Counted from the stretch's first letter, positions 46,701 to 58,100 are shown. The stretch is DNA of 64,000 bases from Ditylenchus dipsaci (GCA_004194705.1 SADC01000448.1:146715-210714), one strand, 5' to 3'. Notes: generated from the sequence alone by a model not told the origin. Program-made: numbers and translations.

Positions 46701-49700
46701 TGCATTGATCACTATCGGATCTACAGATCCCTGGAAAACTGTAGGAGTGAGCACTGCCCTGGACAGCACGGCCACACTAGCCGTGATTGAAGGTTTTTTC
46801 ATAAGGTCAGTAAAATGTTACATGAAATATAATTAAGACTATGGACAAGCGGCTGATTTGAGTCCAGCGACATCTGCCGACGACTACAAACTCACTTTTG
46901 TCAGAAATTTGGCTCTTAAAAACATCAAAAAATGGGTGGCAGGCAGTAACTCTTCCAAGAGTTAGTTCTTAACACAAATATTTATTTCAACAACTCTAAA
47001 AAATTTAGCTCGCCGCAGCCTCAATAAATCTAGAGTTGTAAAGGATGAAGCAGAAGAGCATAGACTAGAAGCCAGCAAAAATGTTATTCAAAATTGGAAT
47101 GCTGAGATTGTTTGGGAACTCGCGCTACCCTCAGAAAAACAAACCGGTTAGTTATGTTTTGGAATGAATAATTAACAAGGGAGGAACCTCTTCATAGTCA
47201 TGGGAATTTTTAATTTTTGAATTGGCGCGGACCATTTATTTTTCCCTAACTGTGACCTGGGGGAACTTTTATAAAAAGTTTTTTCTTTATATTTTTGTAA
47301 AACGTGTCTATGATCCTGACAAATATGTTACAAACATTTGAAATTCTCGTTGTCGGCGACGGCTATGGTCCTTCAAGAGATTTTCCAGGAAAACTTGTTC
47401 TTTGAGTTTTGAAGTCCACCACAAATTTAATTTTAAAAATATCTAAAATAATTTTCGTTAGAAATGTGACATCTAAGAGTTTTACAAAAAAGTCTACAGA
47501 AACGTCAAAAGTTCCGTCGCCACCACACTTTCTCCGAAGAATTGGTTCGTCGTTTCGGTTCCTCGGAAGATCACAGCAAAAAAGTCAAACATAGCCACAT
47601 CATGCAAGTCTTGGACCATTTCAATGATTCAAACAACCAGGGTGTAGACAAATGGGAACAAGTAATTTTTTAAAACCACAGATTACTTTAAACATTTTCT
47701 AAAAAAAATAAAGTATTTTTACCGCAATGATGCCTACGCCTCTGACGATGGACCAGTTTTTCTGATGATGGGAGGTGAAAGTGCAATTGAAGCAGCTGAG
47801 CTCACCCAGACTTTTATGGCTACTCTTGCCAAGGAATTCAAAGCTGATATGTATACCCTAGAGCATCGATTCTATGGAGAATCCCAACCAACTGAGTAAG
47901 GGAATTAAAAAAACTTATATTTTTCAATTAATGTTTAGTAATAATGTGAAGCGCCTCCAAATGAACTTTTCGTGATTTCTAATTTTGTGAGAAGAATGGG
48001 CGAAGGGGAAGAAGACGGGGTTCCCGTTGACTATATTTGGTTAAGATCACTTAGAATAATTACCCATTTATTCTGACTCAGAATGAGACCTAATGAATTA
48101 ACTGTATATTTTTTCGGCTAATGTACGGGAAATTCTACAGTTAATTCGGCGGATCTCATTCTGAGTCAAAAGAAGTGGATGGTTATTCTGAGTAATTTTG
48201 ACCAAATGTAGTCAACGGGACAAAACACGCTTAGCCCTCGAAATCCAGAAATTTAAAATAAGTTTTTTTAGAGGCTCTTTGTATTAATAACTAAAACCGA
48301 TTTGATGTATAAACTTAAAATTTAATTTGTTCAAATTGACCAATTATAGCTTTGACTTATCAGTCAACAACTTGCAATATCTGACATTTGACCAAGCGTT
48401 AGCTGATGCAGCTGTGTTTGTAGAAAGGTTTTTATTATGAATTGCTTCTACAAAAAACGCACTAAAATATAAGTTTAGTGTAAAGAAAAGCACTGGAAAA
48501 AACAATACCTGGATTGTGTTGGTGGATCTTACCCTGGAATGTTGGCTGCATGGTTCCGTCTCAAGTATCCCAATTTAGTGGCTGGCGCAGTGGCTAGCTC
48601 CGCACCTGTTTAATGCCCAGACCGATCTTACCAATACATGCAAGTGGTAGACAACGCTACAAGACTCTTAGGACCTAAAGGGTGTGCTGAAAACTCTCAA
48701 GCTTTATTCAACCTACTGCAAGAAATGCTAACAACAATAAGGGGTAGGAAGACGTTGAGCTCAGCATTTGGTTTCTGCCAAGACTGGGCACAAGACTTTG
48801 TTGAGCCGAAGGACATGCAGAGCTTTTTGGAAGCTTTCACCGGAGTTTTAGCAGGCACTGTTCAATATGATGATCACAAACATCAAGAGCTACAAAAGGC
48901 TTGTGACATGATGACAAATATCTACGGAGAACTAAAGAAGATTGCCAAAAGCTCAACCGCTAAATCTCCGGAAATGAAGATCCTTATGCGCGACTTCCAT
49001 GCCCAGTTGCCTTCTTACAAGATTAAGGAAGAGCAGCAATGCTGGAATGTATCCTACTACGCTGAAGTGGAGTACTTGCAAAACGAACAACCCGATCAGA
49101 GTAAGGCTTTTTGTGTGAACAAATTTCATAATGATCAAATGTTGTTTTTATATAACGCGCATCCAAATCAACTTTTTTTAATTTACTTATGATTAAGCAA
49201 AAAAACCCACTCATTCTGAGTCAGATTTGTGCCATCGGTGACTGTTAGTTTCATAACTGTTCGAATTTCTCTTTATATACGAAAAGTTTTAAAGTTATTG
49301 CTCGTTCACGGACTAAGTCTCAAACTGAGACTAAGACTGAGACTACAAGGTGTCCATGTAGCCAAAAAAGGGTTAGTCTAAGTCTGAGTCACAGTCCGTG
49401 AACGAGCCATCAGAGACGGGGCAGAATCTGACTCAGAAGAGCGCGTGTTTTTGCTAAGTCAGAAAAAAGGGATAGAAAGTACTAAACAAAAATTTTTGGT
49501 CAAAAGTTTGTTTGCAGGCGCTTTATGTGATCTTTCAAATTTTGCAAAAATTTAAAATACGCACAGTAATCTGCGAAATTTAGATTTGCACGGGACCACA
49601 ATAATTTTGTCAATTATGTGTTCGAATTATTTTTGTTTGCGTTTTAATTTTTTTTTGAAAATATAGAACCGTCTACTAGTCGAGCCAAACGTTGCCTGAC

Positions 49701-52700
49701 ATTGCCAAATCGGACAAGTTAGCCGACTCAGCTATCGTATGAGTCGATGGTTAAATTGAATGATAAATAAAATTCAGATTTTAAATTACACACTAAAAAA
49801 TAATTTTCGAAAACATTATGGACAAAATTAGGGTGCTCCGCGCAAATTCCTGAGCTTATCAAGTTTCGTGGTCTTTTGATAAATTATAACTTTGAGAATA
49901 AACCTTCATGAATTTTTCTGGGCTTTTTTTGAAAGATAGATTTTGTGTTTAATGTATCTTGTGCTGAAATACTTTATACCGTATTATCTCTAGTGAGCGC
50001 CCCCTCTCTAATAAGCGCACCCTTTCTAATAAGCGCATCCTCTGGGCGAAGGTTGAAAAATAAGCGCCGCCTCTCTAGTAAGCGCCCGTTCTATTAAGTT
50101 CTCTCTATTAAGTCCCCTCTATAAGTCCTCAGTGAGAACCTAATTAAGGACCATGCACTTGATAAGCACAGCAATTTGGTAATTTTGAATTCGCGCGGGA
50201 CCACCCTAATTTTGTCAATAATGTTTTCGAATTTTTTTCGTTTGCATGTAAAATTTTTTTCAAAATATAGAACCTTACTACTCGAGCCAACGTTGCTCGA
50301 CAATGCCAGATCGGACGACCTATCCTACTTTCACTGCACCATATCTACTCATATTAGCCAAAGTAATAGTTTACTCATAAATAGAATTAAAATTTCAGTG
50401 CACACAAAAAATTAATTCAAAAACATTATGGACAAAATTAGGGTGGTCCCGCGCGAATTCGAATTCCGCAAATTGCTGTGCTTATCAAGTTTCATGGTCC
50501 TTTGAATACTCAGTGAGTTAGAGAAACAAACATTATATATTCGCATCGCCTATGTTCGAAGTTCAAATCCCCGGTTGCCCGCCCTAATTTCTTTTACTCT
50601 ACTGTTTAGTACGTTCACTGATCGAGGAATCAATTAGAATTTATTTCCAGCACTGATCTACTGTCAGCAAATTCCTTAATTTTGGATTTCATGCGAATGA
50701 AAGATCTGTGTAAGGTGACATGGAATTGGACATCGTTGGATGTTTTCTAAAGTCTAGCTCTGACTAAACATTACTTTGTTCTCTGTTTAATAGCTCAAAT
50801 GGAAGCCTAGTATCTTGGCTAATTTAGTATTTAATACATAAAACGTTTGACTTGTAGAAAAAACTCAGGAAATATAATCAAACCAGTCAAAGAAAAACCC
50901 CCAAAAACCATGGATTTTCGGAAATTAAGCAAATCTTAGCCTGTAAATAAGCTACAGTAGATTAAAATCCTGCGCTGATAATGTTTTCAGAAAGCCAGGA
51001 GTGTGAGGATCATTTTTACACCAAACTTCTAAATCAAAAAAGTTAACAAAAAATATCTGCACTCAGTGTTAGTCGGACCTTCGACCCTAGGCGATGCGAT
51101 ATGAAAGTTTCCTCCCGCTTTAAAAACTTTTATATAGTAAGTCTTATCTGAGGACTCCTCTGAGGACGCTTGATTCAAGTGTGTGATCTTGTGATCTTAT
51201 TAAAGGGGGCGGCTATCAGAAGAATTACGGCATCGTATTCCGAAGCAATGTTGTAAATTTCAGAATTATGGCACCGGTACCAGCTCACGCACTGACTTTA
51301 ACAATTTTGTCCAGAGGGCAAAAGTAATATAATATCAAAAGGACCTGGACAACCTCTAAAATCAAAAGATGAAGATGTCGAACATGGTTTTGAATACAGT
51401 CGAACTCCGATATGGGGACAGCTATTGGTGGCGGTATATCGGGTGGCGTTAACCACCCTGGGACCGCTATGTGGTGGCGTTATATCGGGAATGGCGTTAA
51501 ATCGGGAGTTCATTTGGCTAAATTTTAGTCAAAGCTGACTAAATTGGTCCATTTTCGGATGGCGTTATATCGGAGTTTGACTGTATTGTGGTCTACCGCA
51601 TATTAGAAACTCTGGTATAATGCTTTTTTTATACATCCAGAGTTCACTTTCGAGTGATTTATGTCTAAGGTGGGGAGCCGATTCGGCAGCAGAAAAAAAA
51701 GTGGCGGAAAAACGGCGAAATTTTATATAGAGGTTTATGTGTGTTTCTTTGTAAACTCAAATTCATTCGTGTCCGGCATGGTCACATTGCTTGGAAGTTT
51801 AATTTTTGGAAATCTATTTTTCTATTTTTGAATTGCACTTTTTTCAAGATAAAATTTATTCTACATTGTGTTTTTCAATAAAAAAAACTTGATTTCCGAA
51901 TTCTAATCTTCACCGCTAACAAGTTGAAAAAATAAGCGCCCCATGCCCAATAAGCGCCCCTTCTCTAATAAGCGCCCCCTCTGGACAAAGGTTGAAAAAT
52001 AAGCCCCCCGGGGCGCTCATTAAGAGAGAATACGGTATGATTAATTAACAAAATAATAAGTTATTCCTACTTTTTAGCTGATTTCCGCAGCTATGAATGG
52101 CAATCCTGCTTGCAAATGGGCATCTCCGAGTCTACCGATATTGGCTACAGCATCTTTAACTCAGCTCTTCCGACAAAGTGATAGTAGTACCAAAATTTTT
52201 AAAACTTTCATTGTTAATTGTAGTTACTACACTGATCTATGCAGTCTTGCATATGGAAAACAGTTCACCAGAGATGTTTTGGATGCAGGACAAAGGCGTA
52301 CGAACGCTGTTTATGGTGGACAAGACAACTTCACAGTAAGAAAACTGTGCTAACAAGAAAAAAACACGCGTTTTTATTGCAGGGCACAAATGTTGTGTTC
52401 GTTAATGGCTCAGAAGATCCTTGGGTGAGTTTTTTGTGAGAATATAATTTAAAAACCTATTTCTGTAATTTTGAACCACACCCTGTTGTCTCAGAATTTG
52501 GACCCAAATTTTTTTCGCCTATCGTGTAGAGGAAGTCATTCTGAGCAAGTTTAAAGAAAGCGGTACGTGACAATTTATCGCAACGCCGATTTATCACAAC
52601 GGACAATTTATCACAACTCGGTTAAATGAGACAATTTATCTCAATCAGACAAAAAGAGACAATTTATCAAATCCTTACCATCTGAAGTGATGATTATAGA

Positions 52701-53449
52701 AAAACCTTTATTTTCTCCCAAAACTAAAATCAAACAATGAGCTTTATTTTTTTCTAACGAACATAGCAACAAACGTGGATAGCCTGTGAAAATAATTTAG
52801 TGAAACCCATCAGAAAATAGTGGAAAAGTTTTTATATACGAAATCTTTTTTCAACCGTCAATGAGTTTTTTATTATGTTGCCAAACTCATTTCTCAAACC
52901 AGCCCCTTCCCTAAACCATTTGGTTTAAAATTTTTTTAAAGAGTCTTGCGTTGGTCCCCCAAGCGAAAAATAAGTGGGTGGCACAGTGTGAGCTTAAGTG
53001 GGTGGCCTAGAGTGAACTGGAGTGGGTGGCCTACGATTTTTCAGAGTTTAAACCGCAAAACAGTGTAGATAAAATGGCTTAGGGGGTCTATAATTTTTAG
53101 ACCCCTCCCCTCAAGTGAGGTCTGTAATTAAAGAGGGGTCTATAATTGGAGAGAATACGGTACTTAAAATTTTGGAATCACGAAAAATGGAATGACAAAG
53201 GAAACAATTTTAAAATTATGGTTTGTTTTAGCACCCTCCTTCCGTCTACAACCCTGTAGGAGCCAACAACACTGTTATTTTCATTGATGCAACCAGCCAT
53301 TGCTATGGTAGTTATAATTGAAGAATTTAAAAAAACAATATTTTTTATAAATTTAAGATATGTATCCACCAATGCGCTCAGACCCTAAAAGAATAACAGA
53401 GGCTCATGCGCAAATAAAATCAGCTGTGCAGAAAATGCTTAATCAATAA
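43728..53449 (+). CDS. Tandem-domain S28 serine carboxypeptidase-like protein
   Basis: Roughly twenty exons. Residues 1-16 are a signal peptide, followed by a basic VRRSADK site. Domain 1 (exons 43821-46960) has the S28 landmarks [22 protein letters not shown], the [13 protein letters not shown] motif and STDPW. Its nucleophile motif reads GAFYGGS, with Phe where Ser is expected, and the His site reads QAADL instead of HCADL. Domain 2 (exons 47493-53449) has [25 protein letters not shown] and SHCYDMYPP, so all three catalytic residues. S28 enzymes (prolylcarboxypeptidase, DPP2) cleave after Pro in lysosomes or outside the cell. Single missing bases are needed near 44397, 44700, 45609 and 48533. 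An in-frame TAA at 48611-48613 sits where family members have Gln. It may be a decaying gene or a badly called one. The last five exons occur in three copies. Confidence 0.85.
48020..48221. mobile_element. Inverted-repeat MITE in an S28 intron
   Basis: Arms of about 70 bp: GTTCCCGTTGACTATATTTG and CATTCTGACTCAGAATGAG-type blocks, repeated as complements at the right end (GTAGTCAACGGGAC). Confidence 0.75.
48474..49099 (+). CDS. S28 domain 2 core exon with nonsense codon
   Basis: This exon of the S28 gene carries the nucleophile motif GGSYPGM, then [20 protein letters not shown]. It then meets TAA at 48611-48613, and the same frame stays open for 160 more residues to a good donor. One base is missing just before the GGSYPG motif. 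The stop replaces a position that is usually Gln (CAA to TAA would be one transition). Confidence 0.8.
49308..49407. repeat. Foldback, word GACTAAGTCTGAGAC
   Basis: GCTCGTTCACGGACTAAGTC and the complement GTCCGTGAACGAGC enclose GTGTCCATGTAGCCAAAAA. Same layout as 11515-11872 with a different word. Confidence 0.6.
49586..49857. mobile_element. Inverted-repeat element, copy A
   Basis: TTGCACGGGACCACAATAAT ... ATTAGGGTGCTCCGCGCAA. Diverged copy of 50147-50505. Confidence 0.65.
49979..50115. mobile_element. CCGTATT-family left end, word AATAAGCGCCCC
   Basis: TA-CCGTATTATCTCTAGTGAGC followed by several CTAATAAGCGC repeats. A right end with the same word lies at 51930-52035, so the two may once have been one element. 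Confidence 0.65.
50147..50505. mobile_element. Inverted-repeat element, copy B
   Basis: AAGGACCATGCACTTGATAA at the left and CATGGTCCTT at the right. The arms pair for over 90 bp through GCGCGGGACCACCCTAATTT. Confidence 0.75.
51397..51583. mobile_element. pogo/Tigger-like element, word GGCGTTATATCGGG
   Basis: 187 bp, TA-flanked, ends CAGTCGAACTCCGATA and TATCGGAGTTTGACTG. Copies with indels lie in the other tandem units (about 55625-55815 and 59850-60041). Confidence 0.82.
51930..52035. mobile_element. CCGTATT-family right end, word AATAAGCGCCCC
   Basis: Repeated AATAAGCGCCCC, GTTGAAAAATAAGC, then CATTAAGAGAGAATACGG-TA. Confidence 0.65.
52078..53449 (+). CDS. S28 3' exon block, copy 1 (intact)
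   Basis: Exons 52078-52177, 52224-52335, 52383-52424, 53232-53307 and 53358-53449 join in phase with each other and with the donor at 49100. They encode [37 protein letters not shown] (catalytic Asp), DATSHCYDMYPP (catalytic His) and a C-terminus ending QKMLNQ. AATAAA overlaps the stop codon and recurs at 53464. Confidence 0.9.
53095..53161. mobile_element. CCGTATT-family right end, word GGTCTATAATT
   Basis: GGGGTCTATAATTGGAGAGA then ATACGG-TA. No left end seen. Lies in an S28 intron. Confidence 0.5.
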
Positions 53450-53577
53450 ACCATTTTATTTGAAATAAAGAATCAAGAGTTTTTTTACGGAAACAAGTGT
53501 AATTTAACAAGTGAAAAAAGACAAGACCGAAAAAAAACAAAAGCACAGCATTTTCTATAAATTAAAAAAAACGTATA

Positions 53578-53735
53578 CCGTATTTTCTCTATTAACGCAC
53601 CCGGGTTCATTATTTTTCAACCCTTCAAAAAATGTTGAATTGTAAATCAAAAATGGCCCTAACTCTGAAATCCTAGTTAAGAAATCGAGGGTGAGTTCAT
53701 TATTGGAGAGAGGTTCCTTAATAGAGAAAATACGG
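53578..53735. mobile_element. CCGTATT-family element, word GGGTTCATTA
   Basis: TA-flanked ends CCGTATTTTCTCTATTAACG and CTTAATAGAGAAAATACGG, 158 bp, just after the S28 stop codon. Confidence 0.8.
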
Positions 53736-53889
53736 TATGTACTAAATAGCCCAATGATGCTATATTAAATCATACAACTCCTAGAACGTTCTATTACAGA
53801 GGGTATTCGTTATCACTGTGTTCCTGTACTGTACTTGTTGTCATATTTTATTTATATGGCTCATTCTATCAGTTATTTTCTTGACACTT

Positions 53890-54070
53890 TCTTGCACCAG
53901 AGCCAGAGCCACTCTGCTCCCGCTCTGGATCCGGCTCCGCTCCGGCTCCGAGCCGGAGCCAGATCCGGAGCGGAAATTTTGCCTCCCGTAGCTGGGAGCC
54001 AGATCCGGAGCGAAAAATTTGCTCCGACGGAGCTGGGAGCCAGATCCGGAGCCGGAAATTTTGAAATGCC
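53890..54070. repeat. GGAGCCAGATCCGGAGC array
   Basis: Six to eight GC-rich units (GGAGCCAGATCCGGAGC) in both orientations in an AT-rich setting. Confidence 0.75.
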
Positions 54071-54310
54071 AGCACTGGTGGGAAGGGAGTAATGGGATAA
54101 GTACGGATATCTATAAAAGCTGAATTTTGAAAACCTTCGCAAGTTGATTTTCGCGAGTAAAATCCTTCGCCAGTTGAACCTCGCCCCGAAAAATCTGTTT
54201 AATAAAAAAGATATATCTCTAGAGTGTCGATGAGTTTTTGAGACCTGTTCTGCTTTAGGGGGACGCCGACTTGTCACTATATATTTTTTTCATTTTTTTA
54301 AGTTGATCAA

Positions 54311-54830
54311 TAGGGTTGTCGACTCGACGCGTCGAATACGACTTTTCACGTCGAAAAGTCGATATTTTCGACTTTCGACGTTTGACTCGACTCGACGCGT
54401 CGAAAGTTCCAATTTTTTAATTTCTTAATTTTTTTCAAAGTTAGTAACACCATCATGTAGCCCTACGATTCTAGTTTCTAGTGACGTGTCATTTATTGCA
54501 CCATCTCTGAAAAAAGTAGAATAAAAAAGAAAAGTATGAACCAAATATTTTTTTATTTGCTATATACTTTTACTCTTTCTTCTACTTTTTGTAGAGATGA
54601 TGCAATAAATGACACGTCATGAGAAACTAGAATAGTAGGGCTACATGATGTGTTATTACCTTTAAAAAAGTAAGAAAATTGATAGAAAAAAAGATCATGA
54701 GTTATATGAAATTTAAAGTTATATGAAATTTGAATCATGAGTTATATGAATCGTGATTGAAATTGTCGTGATTCAATAGTGATTCAAATTAATTCGGTGA
54801 TTCACGAATCATTGTGTTTGTACTACTCCC
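54311..54830. repeat. Foldback region, word TCGACTCGACGCGTCGA, shared core
   Basis: Starts AGGGTTGTCGACTCGACGCG. The core (CACCATCATGTAGCCCTACG and its complement) follows, then GTGATTC/GAATCAC words. Confidence 0.6.
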
Positions 54831-55009
54831 CATTCTGGTCTGATATATTGTTACTGGTCAAGATTTATTACTTTATTATACCTAAGCTCTTTGCCTTTTT
54901 TCTATTGCGACTTAACCTCGCCCAATTATTTTATGCCAACTGCAGCAATATTTTAGTACCCAAGCTACCATATGCACCCTGAGTCACCTTAAAGCACCCA
55001 AAATATGCT

Positions 55010-55193
55010 AAACCACTTTCAAACATCATCAACAGCCCTGTATCACCCCAAACCAGCCCAAACCACCCAAAACCACCCAAAACCACCCAAACCACCCAAA
55101 ACCACCCCAAACCACTCCAACACCCTAAAGCACCCTCAGCCACCCCAAACTACCCTAAATCACCCCAAACCGCCTCAATCCTACCAAACCACC
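55010..55193. repeat. CCACCCAAAA minisatellite
   Basis: Degenerate 10-bp units close each tandem copy. Equivalent arrays lie at about 59230-59418 and 63480-63660. Confidence 0.85.
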
Positions 55194-58100
55194 AAATCCT
55201 GCGCTGATAATGTTTTCAGAAAGCCAGGAGTGTGAGGATCATTTTTACACCAAACTTCTAAATCAAAAAAGTTAACAAAAAATATCTGCACTCGTGTTAG
55301 TCGACCTCGACCCTAGGCGATGCGATATGAAAGTTTCCTCCCGCTTTAAAAACTTTTATTATAGTAAGTCTTATCTGAGGACTCCTCTGAGACGTTGATT
55401 CAAGTGTGTGATCTTGTGATCTTATTAAGGGGGCGGCATCAGAAGAATTACGGCATCGTATTCCGAAAGCAATGTTGTAAATTTCAGAATTTATGGCACC
55501 GGTACCAGCTACGGCACTGACTTTAACAATTTTGTCCAGAGGGCAAAAGTAATATAATATCAAAAGGACCTGGACAACCTCTAAAAAATCAAAAGATGAA
55601 GATGTCGAACATGGTTTTGAATACAGTCGAACTCGATATGGGACAGCTATTTGGTGGCGGTATATCGGGGTTGGCTTAACCACCCCTGGGGACCGCTATG
55701 TGTGGGCGTTATATCGGAATGCCGTTAAATCGGGAGTTCATTTGGCTAAATTTTAGTCAAAGCTGACTAAATTGGTCCATTTTCGGATGGCGTTTATATC
55801 GGAGTTGACTGTATGTTGGTCACCGCATATAGAAACTCTGGTATAATGCTTTTTATACAGCCAGAGTTCACTTCGATGATTTTTATGTCTAAGGTGGGGA
55901 AGCCGATTCGGCAGCAGAAAAAAAAGTGGCGGAAAAACGGCGAATTTTATATAGGTTTATGTGTGTTTTCTTTGTAAACTCAAATTCATTCGTGTCCGGC
56001 ATGGGATCACATTGCTTGGAAGTTTAAATAATTTTTTTGAAATCTATTTTTCTTTTTGAATTGCACTTTTTTCAAGATAAAATTTATTCTACATTGTGTT
56101 TTTCAATAAAAAAACTTGATTTCCGAATTCTAATCTTCACCGCTAACAAGTTGAAAAAATAAGCGCCCCATGCCCAATAAGCGCCCCTTCTCTAATAAGC
56201 GCCCCCTCTGGGACAAAGGTTGAAAAATAAGCCCCCCCGGGCGCTCATTAAGAGAGAATACGGTATGATTTAATTAACAATAATAAGTATTCCGATTTTT
56301 TTTTAGCTGATTTCCGCAGCTATGAATGGCAATCCTGCTTGCAATGGGCATCTCCGAGTCTACCGATATTGGCTACAGCATCTTTAACTCAGCTCTTCCG
56401 ACAAAGTGATAGTAGTACCAAAATTTTTTAAAACTTTCATTGTTAATTGTAGTTACTACACTGATCTATGCAGTCTTGCATAATGGAAACAGTTCACCAG
56501 AGATGTTTTGGATGCAGGACAAGGCGTACGAACGCTGTTTATGGTGGACAAGACAACTTCACAGTAAGAAAACTGTTGCTAACAAGAAAAAAACACGCGT
56601 TTTTATTGCAGGGCACAAATGTTGTGTTCGTAATGGCTCAGAAGATCCTTGGTGAGTTTTTTGTGGAATATAATTTAAAACCTATTTTTCTGTAATTTTG
56701 AACCACACCCTGTTGTCTCAGATTTGGACCCAAATTTTTTTCGCCTATCGTGTAGAGGAAGTCATTCTGAGCAAGTTTAAGAAAGCGGTACGTGACATTT
56801 TATCGCAACGCCGATTTATCACAACGGACAATTTATCCACAACTCGGTTAAATGAGACAATTTATCTCAATCAGACAAAAAGAGACAATTTATCAAATCC
56901 TTACCATCTGAAGTGATGATTATAGAAAAACCTTTATTTTCTCCCAAAACTAAAATCAAACAATGAGCTTTATTTTTCACGAACATAGCAACAAACGTGG
57001 ATAGCCTGTGAAATAATTTAGTGAAACCCATCAGAAAATAGTGGAAAAGTTTTTATATACGAAATCTTTTTTTTCAACCCGTCAATGAGTTTTTTATTAT
57101 GTGGCCAAACTCATTTCTCAAACCCAGCCCCTTCCCTAAACCATTTGGTTAAAATTTTTTTAAAGAGTTGCGTTGGTCCCCCAAGCGAAAATAAGTGGGT
57201 GGCACAGTGTGAGCTTAAGTGGGTGGCTAGAGTGAACTGGAGTGGGTGGCTACGATTTTCAAGTTTAAACCGCAAACAGTGTAGATTAAAATGCTTAGGG
57301 GGTCTATAATTTTTAGACCCCTCCCCTCAAGTGAGGTCTGTAATTAAAGAGGGGTCTATAATTGGAGAGAATACGGTACTTAAAATTTTGGAATCACGAA
57401 AAATGGAATGACAAAGGAAACAATTTTTAAAATTTATGGTTTTGTTTTAGCACCCTCCTTCCGTCTACAACCCTGTAGGAGCCAACAACACTGTTATTTT
57501 ATTGATGCAACCAGCCATTGCTATCGGTAGTATAATTGAAGAATTAAAAAAACAATATTTTTTATAATTTAAGATATGTATCCACCAATGCGCTCAGACC
57601 CTAAAAGAATAACAGAGGCTCATGCGCATAAAATCAGCTGTGCAGAAAATGCTTAATCAATAAACCATTGTTATTTGAAATAAAGAATCAAGAGTTTTTT
57701 TTTACGGAAACAAGTGTAATTTAACAATGAAAAAGGACAAGACCGAAAAAAAACAAAAGCACAGCATTTTCTATTAAATTAAAAAAAACGTATACCGTAT
57801 TTTCTCTATTAACGCACCCGGGTTCATTATTTTCACCCTTCAAAATGTTGAAATTGTAAATCAAAAATGGCCCAACTCTGAAATCCTAGTTAAGAATCGA
57901 GAGGTGAGTTTCATTTATTGGAGAGAGGTTCCAATAGAGAAAATACGGTATGTACTAAAATAGCCCAATGATGCTATTTAAATCATACAACTCTAGAACG
58001 TTCTATCTACAGAGGGTATTCGTTATCACTGTGTTTCCTGTCTGTACTTGTTGTCATATTTTTATTTATATGGCTCTATTCTATCAGTTATTTCTTGACC

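Larger units (their letters stand above)
50965..55193. repeat. 4.23-kb tandem unit, copy 1
   Basis: Starts at AAATCCTGCGCTGATAAT and runs through a pogo-like element, S28 3' exons, a CCGTATT-family element, a GGAGCC-rich array, a foldback element and a CCACCCAAAA array. This is the cleanest of the three copies. Confidence 0.95.

Noticed and set aside
50530..50590. Possible tRNA around GTTCGAAGTTCAAATCCCC
   Set aside because: Only a box-B-like string is present; box A, acceptor pairing and an anticodon arm are missing.
53835..54092. Long open frames in the GGAGCC array, on both strands
   Set aside because: Low-complexity translation of a GC-rich tandem repeat; frames differ between the three tandem copies.
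55005..55235. Proline/threonine-rich open frame in the CCACCCAAAA array
   Set aside because: It is the reading of a 10-bp minisatellite and has no start context or conserved neighbours.
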